Source: Pacificibacter marinus (GTDB taxonomy: Bacteria; Pseudomonadota; Alphaproteobacteria; Rhodobacterales; Rhodobacteraceae). Taken from it: a DNA stretch of 64,000 nucleotides. The translations under genes and the position numbers were made by a program. Below are positions 8,910-19,260 of the stretch, one piece after another (the stretch's first letter is position 1; each line of letters opens with the position of its first letter). The stretch spans positions 310,001 through 374,000 of the forward strand of contig NZ_JAHKPU010000019.1 in NCBI RefSeq assembly GCF_018860505.1, given 5' to 3'. A model generated the notes under the pieces. It worked only from the letters and a program-made list of their open reading frames with translations, was not told the origin of the DNA and did not search any database.

Positions 8910-9025
8910 TTTGGGTCTCGTGCGTATGGATTTTCGTCACATTAGATCCAAAACGCCCCTCTAGATAGAGATATTTCGTCGCATATCAAAGGCTTATCGG
9001 AATACCAACGTATACCGAACCAGAC

Positions 9026-9442
9026 CTAAGCCATCGCGGCGCTGAGTGCTGCATCCATCAAATCCTTGATATCCGCTTCCCGCGTGCCCGCAACAATGCG
9101 TCCAAGCTCTGCATCCCCTTTCAGGGCGACCAAAGTAGACCGGCGTGGTACTTTAAGGCGTTTCGTCAAATCAGAGCGGCCATATTCATCCCAATCTACA
9201 GCGATAAACGTGATCCATTTTTCATAGTCGGGATTTGCGGCTTTGAGCCTATCCATAACGCGCTCTTGTGCAGCACAGGTTGTGCACCAAGAGGCTTTGA
9301 AATCCAGAAACACGGTTTTACCCGCGGCCAGTTCTTGGTCCACAAGACCCGGTGTGTAAGCCGTCGCGGCAAAGGTGGCCCGCCCCAAAGCAGAGGCCAC
9401 ACAGGCAGCAGCGGCGGACACAATAAAATCACGGCGTTTCAT
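9026..9442 (-). CDS. Periplasmic thioredoxin-fold protein (DsbD C-domain-like)
   Basis: 138 residues, ribosome binding site AAGGAG. The N-terminus MKRRDFIVSAAA has a twin-arginine-like pair and a hydrophobic stretch, so export is likely. The thioredoxin site is SWCTTC (Cys53, Cys56) in the FLDFKASWC context, much closer to the C-terminal domain of DsbD than to cytosolic thioredoxin. It follows the CcdA-like gene by 18 bp on the same strand; together the two would act as a split DsbD, passing electrons from the cytosol to periplasmic disulfides. Confidence 0.85.
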   Translation of the reverse strand: MKRRDFIVSAAAACVASALGRATFAATAYTPGLVDQELAAGKTVFLDFKASWCTTCAAQERVMDRLKAANPDYEKWITFIAVDWDEYGRSDLTKRLKVPRRSTLVALKGDAELGRIVAGTREADIKDLMDAALSAAMA

Positions 9443-9460
9443 AGGTATCTCCTTAAAAGG

Positions 9461-10174
9461 TTAGAGAGCAACGGAAAGATCAATCAGCCAAGCGGGTAGG
9501 TTTTGCACCGCCCAAAATTCAATCATGTGATGGACTTTGAACAGCAATCCCAGCCCGACCAAGACAAAAACAGCCCCCAAAAGCGGACGGGACTTTTCAG
9601 CCATCGCCTGCATCAGGCTTTGCCGCCGTACAAACCACGACCGCGCACCGTAGCCCAAAACAAGGATAATCGTAGAGACGCCAAAGGCAAAGAACACCAT
9701 GATCATCGCCGCGCGCAACAGGTTTTCGCCTTGGCTTGCCAAAGCGATGGCACCGCCCAAAGTTGGTCCGATACAAGGGCTCCACACAGCGCCAAGAAGT
9801 GCGCCAGTGCCAAGCTGACCCAATGCGGTTTTACGCTGCATCTTATCAATCCGCGCATCGGCGGAATTGGCAAAACCCGATGTGAGACTGGAAAACTTGG
9901 CCGACAATGGCGGCACCAGTAAAATGATGCCAAAGATCACCATCATCCACGCACCAATCTGGCCCAAACGCTGTTCATCCAAGCCGATAGAATAGCCTAC
10001 AGTGGTGACAAACATGCCAAAACCGACGAAAGACAGGCTCATGCCTGCTGCCATATAAAGAGGGCCACCTTTGCCCGCTTGCAGCGCACTGGCCAGAACA
10101 ATAGGCAAAATCGGCAAGACACAAGGGTTGATGAGCGTCAAAAGGCCCGCAGCATATGCAAAGATAAATTCCAT
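9461..10174 (-). CDS. CcdA/DsbD-type transmembrane thiol transporter
   Basis: 237 residues, six membrane helices. The two redox cysteines that span the membrane are Cys18 (NPCVLP) and Cys134 (SPCIGPTLGG), each at the start of a three-helix repeat, as in CcdA and the core of DsbD. Family role: moving reducing equivalents from cytosolic thioredoxin to periplasmic partners. The partner is almost certainly the thioredoxin-like protein encoded 18 bp downstream. No cytochrome c maturation genes are adjacent, so a role in c-type cytochrome assembly is not implied by context. Confidence 0.9.
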   Translation of the reverse strand: MEFIFAYAAGLLTLINPCVLPILPIVLASALQAGKGGPLYMAAGMSLSFVGFGMFVTTVGYSIGLDEQRLGQIGAWMMVIFGIILLVPPLSAKFSSLTSGFANSADARIDKMQRKTALGQLGTGALLGAVWSPCIGPTLGGAIALASQGENLLRAAMIMVFFAFGVSTIILVLGYGARSWFVRRQSLMQAMAEKSRPLLGAVFVLVGLGLLFKVHHMIEFWAVQNLPAWLIDLSVAL

Positions 10175-10261
10175 GCGCAGACAATGCCCTGAATGACACG
10201 GACCTGTCAGCCAACAAAGCGCTGACGGGCTGTAACGTCCCTGTCAGGAGCTTGAAACAAA

Positions 10262-10294
10262 GCATGGCGGCAAGGATCCCCCCTGCCGCCATGC
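10262..10294 (-). terminator. Terminator after the YHYH gene
   Basis: Perfect 11-bp stem (10262-10272 with 10284-10294) and an 11-base loop. Read on the minus strand it is followed by TTTGTTTC, a moderate U-tract. It separates the YHYH gene from ccdA. Confidence 0.7.
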
Positions 10295-10316
10295 ACATTG
10301 GAAAAGTTAAATCGCG

Positions 10317-11387
10317 TTATTCCGCTGGAGGTGCGCCAACGCCGTCTTGTGCTTCGATACCTTCAGGCGGAGGGCCACGTCGTACATCAGACGCATCACA
10401 GATAAGCCCGCTGTCCTCAGAGGCGCAGCCCGTTTCGGCCTTAAAGCATCCCACGATGGCGTTGCTCGCAGCTTCGCCCGCATGATAGTGATAAGGCATA
10501 CCGTCTGCCGCATGACCTCCGCAATTATCAAGCCCAGTGATCACCTCACCGGCCGCGTCAAAACGGCTGTAAATGTCGTGGCCATCCATAGCGATACCAA
10601 TTTTGACGGCATTTTCGGTGACATCCTCTGCATCATGATCGTGGCTATGTGCAGTCTCGACACCGGGCAAACAATCACGCACCGAATGATAATGATACCC
10701 GACATGGGTGTTCACATGCCCTCCGCAGTCATCAAAAGCGGCAATCGTGTGGGCGCTTAGGATGGCCTCGACAGGTGCGGGCCCATCAAGGCGCACACCG
10801 TTATAGGCCAAGCCTGATCCAGATTCGCGGGTGTCTTGGTCGCTGGTAGCCAAATGCGGTTCCAGCGGGATCACATACGTCATAGAGGCATCATCGGCCA
10901 TGTATTCAGGCAGACATTGCACGCAGTGGTTTTGAAACTCTTCGGCCACATCAGGGCGCGCGGCGGCTTCGCAGGCTTCTTTCGTATCAGTTACACGAAT
11001 TTCGCCGGTTTCAGGGTCATAAAGCTGCCATTCGCCATCATTGTACAACTCATCAAGCGTGGCGATAAAATCGCCGTCAACATCCATCACCTTGCCATCA
11101 GCAAACCAAATGCCGCCTTTGCTGGCGTCATCTTCGATATTGGTCGGGCACCATGGACCGGGGGTGTAATCTTGTGGCTCTGGTCTAACTGTGATCGAAA
11201 AGCACTTGGTCTGCGTGCCTTGCGACAAGGTGCAATCGACGATCTCGGGACCATTCAAGATCGCGGCTGTTGAAAAGAACGCCTCCAATTCAGCGATACG
11301 ATCCATTGAAGCGTGGTCATCATGGGCAAAGGCGGTAAAAGGGGCGACAGCCAAGACGACGCATTGGCTTAAAAAGGGAAGTTTCAT
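10317..11387 (-). CDS. Secreted YHYH-domain protein, cysteine- and histidine-rich
   Basis: 356 residues with a clear signal peptide (cleavage near TAFA-HDD). The YHYH motif occurs in GYHYH and again in MPYHYHA, each shortly after a CGGH segment, so the C-terminal region looks like a duplicated half-domain. About a dozen cysteines in the mature chain suggest disulfides; many His and acidic residues suggest metal binding, unproven. Function of the family is unknown. The neighbouring CcdA and thioredoxin genes on the same strand could service its disulfides, although a terminator lies between. Start at 11387 has AGGATGG upstream. Confidence 0.85.
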   Translation of the reverse strand: MKLPFLSQCVVLAVAPFTAFAHDDHASMDRIAELEAFFSTAAILNGPEIVDCTLSQGTQTKCFSITVRPEPQDYTPGPWCPTNIEDDASKGGIWFADGKVMDVDGDFIATLDELYNDGEWQLYDPETGEIRVTDTKEACEAAARPDVAEEFQNHCVQCLPEYMADDASMTYVIPLEPHLATSDQDTRESGSGLAYNGVRLDGPAPVEAILSAHTIAAFDDCGGHVNTHVGYHYHSVRDCLPGVETAHSHDHDAEDVTENAVKIGIAMDGHDIYSRFDAAGEVITGLDNCGGHAADGMPYHYHAGEAASNAIVGCFKAETGCASEDSGLICDASDVRRGPPPEGIEAQDGVGAPPAE

Positions 11388-11548
11388 AGATTATATCCAT
11401 CCTGTCACTGACATAGCGCAACTGTGTGACGGCTTTGTTGGCCGCGATCTGCACTGTTCACTTTTATGTTACGTCACAGAGCAAGATTTCCGTCGCATTA
11501 AATTTGTTTAAGGACAAAAAATGGTGTGTCAGTCAGATGCGGCAACAA

Positions 11549-11576
11549 AAAAGGCGGCCCATTTGGACCGCCTTCT
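11549..11576 (-). terminator. Rho-independent terminator of pntAB
   Basis: AAGGCGG (11551-11557) pairs with CCGCCTT (11568-11574); on the minus strand the stem is followed by TTTTTTGTTG. It lies about 20 bases past the pntB stop. Confidence 0.85.
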
Positions 11577-11596
11577 CTTAATTATCACACAGTGCC

Positions 11597-13030
11597 TTAG
11601 TCGATTTTAGGCAGCAATGCGTTCACAGAATCCTTAGCATCGCCGTAGAACATCCGTGTGTTTTCTTTATAGAACAACGGGTTTTCAATACCGGAATACC
11701 CAGTGCCCTGACCACGTTTGGACACGAACACTTGCTTGGCTTTCCAGACTTCCAGAACAGGCATGCCCGCAATCGGTGAGTTTGGATCTTCTTGCGCCGC
11801 AGGGTTCACAATGTCGTTGGACCCGATCACGATGACAACATCCGTTTCTGGGAAGTCCTCGTTGATTTCATCCATTTCCATCACGATGTCATAAGGCACG
11901 CGTGCTTCCGCCAGCAAAACGTTCATGTGGCCCGGCAAACGCCCCGCAACGGGGTGGATGGCGAAACGCACGTTTTTGCCTTTGGCGCGCAGTTTGTTGG
12001 TCAACTCGGACACCGCCGATTGAGCCTGCGCAACAGCCATGCCATAGCCTGGCACGATGATGACAGAGTCTGCTTCATTGAGTGCATTGGCAACGCCATC
12101 CGCATCAATCGCAACCTGTTCGCCTTCCACTTCCATCTGTGGACCCGTTGTGCCGCCAAAGCCGCCCAAGATCACAGACACGAAAGAGCGGTTCATCGCC
12201 TTACACATGATGTAGGATAAGATCGCACCGGAAGACCCCACAAGTGCGCCCACAACGATCAAAAGGTCGTTGCCCAAAGAGAAACCAATCGCCGCAGCCG
12301 CCCAGCCTGAGTAGGAGTTGAGCATAGAGACAACCACAGGCATATCAGCGCCGCCAATGCCCATGATCAAGTGGTACCCAATGAACAAGGCAGCCAAGGT
12401 CATGATGAACAATGGCAAGAACCCACCAGTGTTGAAGTACCAGATCAAGGTGATAGCAGAGATCGCCGCAGCACCCGCATTAAGCATGTGCCCCCCTGGA
12501 AGCTTAGAGGCATTCGAGGACAATTTGCCCGCAAGCTTGCCGTAAGCCACAACAGAGCCGGTGAAGGTCACAGCGCCGATAAAGATGCCCAAGAACAATT
12601 CAACGCGCAGGATGTTGATCTCAACCGCTGTTTTATGCGCCAGCAAGCCAGCAAAACCGTCAAGCGTTTCGCGTGTTGCATGATCCATGCCCAAAACGCG
12701 ACCAAGTTCGATATGCGCAATCAAGCCCACGAACACAGCGGCCAAACCGACCAACGAGTGCATCGCCGCCACAAGCTGTGGCATCTCGGTCATTTGAACG
12801 CGTGTGGCCACAACATACCCAATGGCACCACCACCTGCGATCAGCAGAAGCGACAAGAACCAAAGGCCAGCGCCTGGTCCAACAAGTGTTGCCGCCACGG
12901 CCAAAGCCATACCAACAATGCCGTACCATACAGCGCGTTTTGCGCTTTCTTGCCCTGACAAGCCCCCCAAAGAGAGGATGAAGAGGACTGCCGCGACCAC
13001 ATAGGCCGCTGTCGTAAATCCGAATTCCAT
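11597..13030 (-). CDS. pntB: NAD(P) transhydrogenase subunit beta
   Basis: 477 residues from the ATG at 13030, preceded by AAGGAG; the in-frame ATG at 13096 lies inside pntA and is rejected. Proton-translocating transhydrogenase: hydride transfer between NADH and NADP+ driven by the proton gradient. N-terminal half is membrane domain II (about eight or nine helices); the C-terminal 190 residues are the NADP(H)-binding domain III, with [10 protein letters not shown] and the lid segment beginning [17 protein letters not shown], and the late [18 protein letters not shown] motif. It is 13 bp downstream of pntA in one operon. Confidence 0.97.
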   Translation of the reverse strand: MEFGFTTAAYVVAAVLFILSLGGLSGQESAKRAVWYGIVGMALAVAATLVGPGAGLWFLSLLLIAGGGAIGYVVATRVQMTEMPQLVAAMHSLVGLAAVFVGLIAHIELGRVLGMDHATRETLDGFAGLLAHKTAVEINILRVELFLGIFIGAVTFTGSVVAYGKLAGKLSSNASKLPGGHMLNAGAAAISAITLIWYFNTGGFLPLFIMTLAALFIGYHLIMGIGGADMPVVVSMLNSYSGWAAAAIGFSLGNDLLIVVGALVGSSGAILSYIMCKAMNRSFVSVILGGFGGTTGPQMEVEGEQVAIDADGVANALNEADSVIIVPGYGMAVAQAQSAVSELTNKLRAKGKNVRFAIHPVAGRLPGHMNVLLAEARVPYDIVMEMDEINEDFPETDVVIVIGSNDIVNPAAQEDPNSPIAGMPVLEVWKAKQVFVSKRGQGTGYSGIENPLFYKENTRMFYGDAKDSVNALLPKID

Positions 13031-13043
13031 AATCCTATACTCC

Positions 13044-14615
13044 TTAAGATTTCTGGAACATGGCAAGCATGCGCCGTGTGACGAGGAAGCCGCCAAAGAT
13101 GTTGATGCCCGCCATAAAGACTGACAAGGACGCCAATAGGATCACAAGGAAAGACCCAGACCCGATTTGCATCAAAGCACCCAAAATGATGATCGATGAA
13201 ATCGCGTTGGTGACCGCCATAAGTGGTGTGTGCAGTGAATGCGCCACGCCCCAGATGACTTGGAACCCGATGAAGACAGACAGAACGAACACAATAAAGT
13301 GCTGCATAAAGCTGGCCGGAGCCACAAGGCCGACAGCCAACAACAAAGCCGCACCCACAGACAATAAGATCACCTGATTTTTGGTTTGTGCTTTGAATGC
13401 CGCCACTTCAGCGGCGCGTTTTTCTTCTGCTGTCAGCTCAGGCACAACCTCTTTGGGTTTGGCTGCGATGGCTGCAATTTTTGGTGGAGGCGGTGGGAAC
13501 GTAATTTCGCCCTCGAATGTGACTGTCGCACCACGGATCACATCGTCTTCCATGTCGTGATTGATCTGACCGTCTTTTTCTGGGGTCAAATCTGTCATCA
13601 TGTGACGGATGTTTGTGGCATACAAAGTGGATGCTTGCGCAGCCATACGTGATGGGAAATCGGTGTAGCCAACGATTGTAACGCCGTTGTCTGTGACGAT
13701 TTTCTCGTCCGCGACTGTCAGCTTACAGTTGCCGCCTTTTTCCGCCGCCAAATCCACGATGACAGAGCCAGGCTTCATGGCTGCAACCATTTCAGCGGTC
13801 CAAAGCTCAGGCGCTTCACGGTTTGGAATAAGCGCTGTGGTGATCACGATATCGACCTCAGGGGCCAATTCTAGGAACTTGGCCAATTGCGCTTCGCGGA
13901 ATTCAGGGCTGGACACAGAGGCGTAGCCACCTGTCGCTGCACCATCTTGCTGCTCTTCTTCAAAATCCAAGTAGACGAATTCAGCGCCCATAGATTCGAC
14001 TTGTTCGGCCACTTCTGGACGCACGTCGAAGGCATAGGTGATCGCGCCCAAAGATGTGGAGGTACCGATCGCGGCCAAACCGGCCACACCAGCACCGACA
14101 ACCAAAACCTTCGCTGGCGGCACTTTGCCTGCAGCTGTGATCTGGCCGGTAAAGAATCGACCAAAGTTGTTGGACGCCTCAATAACCGCACGGTAGCCCG
14201 CGATATTGGCCATGGATGACAGGGCATCCATTTTTTGCGCACGGCTGATGCGGGGCACCATTTCCATCGCGATGACATTGGCGCCTTTGGCTTTCGCCGC
14301 TTCCATGCCTGCGTCATTTGCCGCAGGGTTGAAGAAGGAAATCAAGGTTTGGCCTTTGGTCAAACGTTTGAGCTCAACAGCTTCAGGTTGGCGGACTTTG
14401 GCAACGATTTCAGCGGCTTTCCACAATGCTGCTGCGGTTTTCACCACCTCAACACCAGCCTCTTTATAATCCTTGTCAGCAAAACCAGCCAGCGCGCCAG
14501 CGCCCGTTTCAATAACACAGTCGTAGCCAAGCTTTTGCAGCTGTTTGGCACTGTCAGGCGTCAACGCGACGCGCGCTTCGCCTTCATATAATTCCTTAGG
14601 AATACCGATCTTCAC
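13044..14615 (-). CDS. pntA: NAD(P) transhydrogenase subunit alpha
   Basis: 523 residues from a GTG at 14615, chosen because AGAGGAA lies seven bases upstream and the product starts with [12 protein letters not shown] as in relatives; an ATG at 14654 would add 13 residues and has a poorer site. NAD(H)-binding domain I (residues 1 to about 385) with the [12 protein letters not shown] dinucleotide motif, a Pro/Glu-rich linker ([10 protein letters not shown]), then about four membrane helices. Single-chain alpha of the E. coli-type two-subunit enzyme. The pair makes NADPH and may feed glutathione reductase encoded elsewhere in the window. Confidence 0.96.
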   Translation of the reverse strand: MKIGIPKELYEGEARVALTPDSAKQLQKLGYDCVIETGAGALAGFADKDYKEAGVEVVKTAAALWKAAEIVAKVRQPEAVELKRLTKGQTLISFFNPAANDAGMEAAKAKGANVIAMEMVPRISRAQKMDALSSMANIAGYRAVIEASNNFGRFFTGQITAAGKVPPAKVLVVGAGVAGLAAIGTSTSLGAITYAFDVRPEVAEQVESMGAEFVYLDFEEEQQDGAATGGYASVSSPEFREAQLAKFLELAPEVDIVITTALIPNREAPELWTAEMVAAMKPGSVIVDLAAEKGGNCKLTVADEKIVTDNGVTIVGYTDFPSRMAAQASTLYATNIRHMMTDLTPEKDGQINHDMEDDVIRGATVTFEGEITFPPPPPKIAAIAAKPKEVVPELTAEEKRAAEVAAFKAQTKNQVILLSVGAALLLAVGLVAPASFMQHFIVFVLSVFIGFQVIWGVAHSLHTPLMAVTNAISSIIILGALMQIGSGSFLVILLASLSVFMAGINIFGGFLVTRRMLAMFQKS

Positions 14616-15025
14616 GAATTTTTCCTCTTTTCCCCAGTCAAAATTTTTTGACATCCCACAAGTCCTACCAGAACAAAAAACAAGCGCAACATTGTTGCGC
14701 TAACATTCCAATCTTTGAACACTCTTGTTCATTCGTAGAACAGGTGCAGCCCATAGCCCTTAAGCGGCGTGCAAAGCGTTTTTCGCGCCACTTAAAATCA
14801 TTGGTTGTAAAATGCCTCCTCCAATTCTTTCGTCTGACCCAAACGAAAGACAGTCGAGCCGCAACTTAAATCGCAGTCTAATGCAAACAATACAGAAAGA
14901 AAGTTCAAAATGGTATACCATTTTGAAGATCGAATTATAATATCGAAAATATACCTCGCTAAATGCTGTGCGAATAAGACTATTAAAATAATTTCGACAT
15001 TCAAAAATGATGTAGACTACATATT
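14616..15025. other. AT-rich divergent intergenic region
   Basis: 410 bp between pntA (minus) and a GNAT gene (plus), strongly AT-rich from about 14880 on. It holds a 7-bp hairpin (14827-14833 with 14843-14849) without a U-tract, and the 24-bp palindrome listed separately. A minus-strand open frame at 14798-15004 is not convincing as a gene. Confidence 0.7.
14904..14927. promoter_or_regulatory. 24-bp perfect palindrome, GntR/FadR-type operator candidate
   Basis: Both 12-base halves are exact reverse complements about the 14915/14916 axis; the core is TGGTATACCA flanked by A/T runs. This core resembles operators of FadR-subfamily GntR regulators such as UxuR/ExuR. It lies 98 bp before the GNAT start and 288 bp before pntA. 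No GntR gene is in the window. Confidence 0.6.
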
Positions 15026-15490
15026 ATGAAGATCCGCCCCCTCACCCATGCCGATGCCGACCGTTGCTATGACGTGTTTTTTCACGCCGTGCATGAGAGC
15101 ACGGGGGCCTTTTATACAAAAGAACAACAAAATGCATGGGCCCCACCCCGCGCCTCTGCCCCCAGTGACTGGCCTGAACGCCTAACACAAGGCTATGCAA
15201 TAGCAGCTAAACGCTGGGGCAAGATCGTGGGATTTATGACAATGGGCACGGATGGCCACATCGATTTCGCCTATGTACTGCCAAATGAAAGGGGCAAAGG
15301 CACCGCTGTTTCTCTTTATAAAGCCTGCGAAGTCGAGGCGCGCAGACTGGACCTGACAGTGATGGATACAGAAGCCTCGCATCTGGCCAAGCGTTTTTTT
15401 GAAAAACACGGTTGGCAGGTCACCGCACGACAAACGGTGATCCGCGATGGCGTCGGTATTGAAAACTTCCGAATGGAAAAAAGCCTTTAG
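15026..15490 (+). CDS. GNAT family N-acetyltransferase
   Basis: 154 residues. MKIRPLTHADADRCYDVF start, the central VGFMTMGTDGHIDFAYV beta hairpin, then the acetyl-CoA pyrophosphate loop ERGKGTAVSLYKACE and a late FFEKHGWQ helix-strand give a classical YafP-like GNAT. Cytosolic; substrate unknown. The AT-rich leader with a palindrome suggests dedicated regulation. Its last four bases overlap the end of the convergent peptidase gene. Confidence 0.9.
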   Translation: MKIRPLTHADADRCYDVFFHAVHESTGAFYTKEQQNAWAPPRASAPSDWPERLTQGYAIAAKRWGKIVGFMTMGTDGHIDFAYVLPNERGKGTAVSLYKACEVEARRLDLTVMDTEASHLAKRFFEKHGWQVTARQTVIRDGVGIENFRMEKSL

Positions 15491-16260
15491 GCGCTGGCCA
15501 AAGTTTTATGTTTGCGCATTGCATAGGCACGCGCCGCATCCCCAAACGCACCAAACAGTGCCTTGGACACGGGATCAAGCCCTGCACGCCATTCAGGATG
15601 CCATTGCACAGACAGCGTAAAGCCCAGCGCATCTTTGATATAAATGGCCTCAGGCGTGCCATCAGGTGCGTAACCGTCGATCACCACACACGGTCCGGCG
15701 TGCTTGATGCCTTGGCCGTGCAACGTATTGGTTCTGACCGTCTGTGCGCCTAAGAGTTTGTGAAACACACCGCCTTGCGCAAACGTCACATCGTGGCGCA
15801 GCTCGAATTTTTCTTCCAATGTGCCATCAGGGGGCATCCGGTGGTTGTCGCGCCCGTCAAGGTCACGGATTTCAGGGTACAAAGACCCACCCATCGCCAC
15901 GTTGACCTCTTGAAACCCGCGGCAAATACCGAAAAACGGCTGACCGCGCTCCACACAGGCGCGCACCAATGGCAGGGTCAGTTCATCACGCAAACGATCA
16001 AAAGCACCATGTGCATCGGTTTCAACCTCGCCGTATTCAGACGGATGCACATTGGGGCGCCCGCCTGTCAGCACAAAGCCATCACAAGTGGCCAAAAGTT
16101 CGTCAACAGATAGCATATTTGGATCGGCAGGGACCAACAGCGGTACGCAGCCGGACACATTGGACACGGCATCCACATTCATCTTGCCACTGGTGAACAC
16201 AGGGTAATCCTCGTTCAAAACGTCGCTATTTCCGATGATACCAACGATGGGCCGTGCCAT
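15487..16260 (-). CDS. Gamma-glutamyl-gamma-aminobutyrate hydrolase-like class I amidotransferase (peptidase C26)
   Basis: 257 residues. Triad-type glutaminase fold: Cys113 in FFGICRGFQEVN as nucleophile, and the His/Glu pair in VQWHPEW. VLTGGRPNVHPSEYG and GSLYPEI are typical of PuuD-like hydrolases, which release glutamate from gamma-glutamyl amides such as gamma-glutamyl-GABA in putrescine breakdown. No other puu genes are adjacent, so the exact amide is uncertain. Convergent with the GNAT gene, ends overlapping by four bases. Confidence 0.88.
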   Translation of the reverse strand: MARPIVGIIGNSDVLNEDYPVFTSGKMNVDAVSNVSGCVPLLVPADPNMLSVDELLATCDGFVLTGGRPNVHPSEYGEVETDAHGAFDRLRDELTLPLVRACVERGQPFFGICRGFQEVNVAMGGSLYPEIRDLDGRDNHRMPPDGTLEEKFELRHDVTFAQGGVFHKLLGAQTVRTNTLHGQGIKHAGPCVVIDGYAPDGTPEAIYIKDALGFTLSVQWHPEWRAGLDPVSKALFGAFGDAARAYAMRKHKTLASA

Positions 16261-16418
16261 ATGAAATCCTTATCCTGTCGTTGCAATATTCTTAACATAG
16301 GCAACAGTGCCGAGATGAAAAGTCAGAACGACGCGCAGGGGATATGCAATAGGCGCACAGAGTGATCTGCGCGCCTAGGGTGATTAGATTTTAATCTATC
16401 GTTTGTTGAAAAATGGAT

Positions 16419-16847
16419 TTAGCTTTCGGCGGTAAAACCGGCAGCCTCAATCCCCACCTGCCCCGCAGCTGCGTCATTCTCAGATGTGTCCCCTGTGACA
16501 CCGACAGAGCCAATCACTTTGCCGTCAGCGGATTTCACCAAAACACCACCCTGCACAGGCACAACCGTGCCGCCCAGCGCGGTGTTCAGCGCGTTTAGAA
16601 ATTCCGGGCGCTCTTTGGCCATTGCGTTCAAGGTCGTGCCAGACATGCCCATCATAACAGCGCCGTAAGCTTTGCCATGAGCAATCGCATAGCGCGCAGG
16701 CGAGGTGTCATTGGCCCGCGCAAACGCAATCGGGTGTCCGCCTGCATCCAGCACAATCATCGACAAAGGTTTCATACCATGTTCCACCCCATAAGCTGTG
16801 GTGGCTGCAATCATTTGTGTGGCGGCTTCGAGAGTAATCGTGGTCAT
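16419..16847 (-). CDS. glcG: GlcG/HbpS family protein
   Basis: 142 residues. GlcG/HbpS fold: ALEAATQMIAAT-like N-terminal helix replaced here by LEAATQMIAATTAYG, then the conserved SMIVLDAGGHPIAFARAND, and the C-terminal VVPVQGGVLVKSADGKVIGSVGVTG. Members bind haem or small molecules, or act as glycolate-locus accessory proteins of unclear role. It begins three bases after the malate synthase G stop, the same neighbour it has in the E. coli glc operon, which supports the GlcG reading. No signal peptide here. Confidence 0.85.
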   Translation of the reverse strand: MTTITLEAATQMIAATTAYGVEHGMKPLSMIVLDAGGHPIAFARANDTSPARYAIAHGKAYGAVMMGMSGTTLNAMAKERPEFLNALNTALGGTVVPVQGGVLVKSADGKVIGSVGVTGDTSENDAAAGQVGIEAAGFTAES

Positions 16848-16850
16848 ATA

Positions 16851-18995
16851 TTATCCTTGGGCTTTCAATTCTAGGCGACGCGCATGCAGCACGGGCTCGG
16901 TGTAGCCAGAGGGCTGAACGCGCCCTTTGAACACCAAATCACAGGCAGCTTGGAATGCGATACCATCGAAATTCGGAGCCATCGGCGTATAGAGCGCATC
17001 GCCCTCGTTCTGGCGATCCACAACAGCGGCCATTTTTTTCATCGCGGCCATCACTTGGTCTTCGGACACGACCCCGTGGTGCAACCAGTTGGCCAAGGCT
17101 TGCGACGAAATCCGACAGGTCGCGCGATCTTCCATCAAGCCGACGTCGTGAATATCCGGCACTTTGGAACAGCCCACGCCCTGATCGACCCAGCGTACAA
17201 CGTAACCCAAAATGCCTTGGGCGTTGTTTTCAATCTCTGAGGCGATTTCAGCGTCGGACCAATTCACGCCTTGGGCCACTGGAATCGTGATCAAATCGGC
17301 CAGCGTACCACGGGCCCCGCCTGCTTTGATTTTGTCTTGCACAGCCATCACATCAACCTTGTGGTAATGTGTGGCGTGCAAGGTGGCCGCTGTTGGCGAT
17401 GGCACCCAAGCGCAGGTCGCGCCAGATTTCGGGTGACCGATTTTGGCTTTTAGCATATCCGCCATCAAATCCGGCATGGCCCACATCCCTTTGCCGATTT
17501 GCGCTTTGCCTTTCAGCCCGCAAGCCAAACCGATATCAACATTGCGGTCCTCGTAAGATGCAATCCAAGGCTCCGCTTTCATGTCACCTTTGCGGATCAT
17601 TGGTCCCGCTTCCATCGAGGTGTGAATTTCATCCCCAGTGCGGTCCAAGAACCCAGTGTTGATAAAGGCCACACGCGACTTAGCCGCGCGGATACATTCT
17701 TTCAAGTTCACTGATGTGCGGCGTTCTTCGTCCATGATGCCCAGTTTTACGGTATTTTGCGGCAAGCCCAAAATCGCCTCAACACGGGTGAAGATTTCAT
17801 CTGCAAAGGCAACCTCTTCTGGCCCGTGCATCTTGGGCTTCACCACATAAACGGATCCTGTCACAGAATTGCGCGCGCCGCCTGTCTTGTTCAGATCATG
17901 CATGGCGATCAGCGTGGTGAACATCGCGTCCATCAAGCCTTCGCCCACCTCGCGGCCCTCGCTGTCGGTCACCGCAGGGTTGGTCATCAAGTGGCCAACG
18001 TTGCGCACCAACATCAAGGCGCGGGCTTTCACAGGCAGATCCGATCCATCGGGTGCGATAAAGTTGTCATCACCGTGCAAGGCACGGGTAATGACTTTGC
18101 CACCTTTATTGACCTCTTCGGTCAGATCGCCCTTCATCAAGCCAAGCCAATTACGGTAAGCGCCGATTTTTTCTTCCGCGTCCACAGCAGCAACAGAATC
18201 TTCACAATCCATGATCGCAGACATGGCGCTTTCCAACCGTATGTCGGCAATGCCCGCAGAGTCTTGTGCGCCCACTGGGGTGCTTGGGTCGATCACAATA
18301 TCGATCAACAACCCATTCACACGCAGCAAAACATGCCCCTCTTTAGAACCTGCCAATTGATCAGGATTGGACAGGCCAGTGTCGCCCTTTGAACCACCCG
18401 CAATCATCATTCCATCTTTGACGGACAGCGCGGTCACATCCGCCCAAGAGCCACCCGCCAATGGGGCCACGTCATCCAAATGCGCCTTGGCCCAAGCAAT
18501 CACACGCCCGCCACGTTCGCTGTCATAGCCCTTGCCCGTCGCCACATCGCCCAGCGCGTCGGTGCCATACAAAGCATCATAAAGCGAGCCCCAGCGTGCA
18601 TTGGCGGCGTTCAAGGCATAGCGCGCGTTGGTGATCGGGACCACAAGCTGCGCACCTGGGATCAGCGCCATTTCAGGGTCAGTGTCTGTTGTTTCGATCT
18701 CAAAATCTGCGCCCTCAGCCACAATATAATCAATCTCACGCAAAAACGCCTCATAGGCTGCGGCATCATGCGGCTGACCTTTGCGGGCGATATGCCAGTC
18801 ATCAATCTGCGCTTGAATGCTTTCACGTTTGTCCAACAGCTTGCGATTTTTCGGCCCAAGATCATTCACGATCGCCGCAAACCCCGACCACACAGCCTCA
18901 GGCGTGATGTCCAATCCGACAAGAGCTTCGTCTTCAACGAAGCGCACAAGATCAGTTGCAATGTTTAGGCCGAAAATTTTGGTGGTATGGCTCAC
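16851..18995 (-). CDS. glcB: Malate synthase G
   Basis: 714 residues from GTG 18995 (GAGGA seven bases upstream), matching the usual 720-730; an ATG at 19061 adds unrelated residues. It condenses glyoxylate and acetyl-CoA to malate in the glyoxylate/glycolate route. Recognisable blocks: the [20 protein letters not shown] acid site, [28 protein letters not shown] with the catalytic Arg, and near the C-terminus the [20 protein letters not shown] segment containing the catalytic Asp. glcG follows in the same transcription unit; glcDEF and isocitrate lyase are not in the window. Confidence 0.97.
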   Translation of the reverse strand: MSHTTKIFGLNIATDLVRFVEDEALVGLDITPEAVWSGFAAIVNDLGPKNRKLLDKRESIQAQIDDWHIARKGQPHDAAAYEAFLREIDYIVAEGADFEIETTDTDPEMALIPGAQLVVPITNARYALNAANARWGSLYDALYGTDALGDVATGKGYDSERGGRVIAWAKAHLDDVAPLAGGSWADVTALSVKDGMMIAGGSKGDTGLSNPDQLAGSKEGHVLLRVNGLLIDIVIDPSTPVGAQDSAGIADIRLESAMSAIMDCEDSVAAVDAEEKIGAYRNWLGLMKGDLTEEVNKGGKVITRALHGDDNFIAPDGSDLPVKARALMLVRNVGHLMTNPAVTDSEGREVGEGLMDAMFTTLIAMHDLNKTGGARNSVTGSVYVVKPKMHGPEEVAFADEIFTRVEAILGLPQNTVKLGIMDEERRTSVNLKECIRAAKSRVAFINTGFLDRTGDEIHTSMEAGPMIRKGDMKAEPWIASYEDRNVDIGLACGLKGKAQIGKGMWAMPDLMADMLKAKIGHPKSGATCAWVPSPTAATLHATHYHKVDVMAVQDKIKAGGARGTLADLITIPVAQGVNWSDAEIASEIENNAQGILGYVVRWVDQGVGCSKVPDIHDVGLMEDRATCRISSQALANWLHHGVVSEDQVMAAMKKMAAVVDRQNEGDALYTPMAPNFDGIAFQAACDLVFKGRVQPSGYTEPVLHARRLELKAQG

Positions 18996-19260
18996 GGAAT
19001 CATCCTCTCGGGTTGGGATCGCTTTAAGGCGAACCGTAGGCAGGAAAGCGAGGTTCGGCAAGGGTGGTCATATTTTTTTACCAAAATGATTAAATATAAA
19101 TCGACTGCTCGAAATCTCATCAAATATGTGACCCTCTGCTCTGTACGGCCTTATGTGGCTCTGTGCGGCCAAACGCCCTAAGACCATCGGTGACTTGCAG
19201 CCCCCTCGACTGCGGACTAACCTCTGGCTTGATCACGCATTTCAAAGTGAAAGCCCCTAT

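Noticed and set aside
7593-8945. 450-codon open frame on the plus strand
   Set aside because: Opposite a clear DUF3422 gene; composition (His, Gln, Arg rich) is that of an antisense shadow.
14733-14753. LexA box near pntA (GTTC and GAAC elements)
   Set aside because: Here GTTC-N7-GAAC is inverted, not the direct GTTC-N7-GTTC form, and GAAC-N6-GTTC has the wrong spacing for the GAAC-N4-GTTC type.
14798-15004. Minus-strand frame of 68 codons in the pntA/GNAT spacer
   Set aside because: It covers the palindrome and an AT-rich leader, with no ribosome site or family signal.
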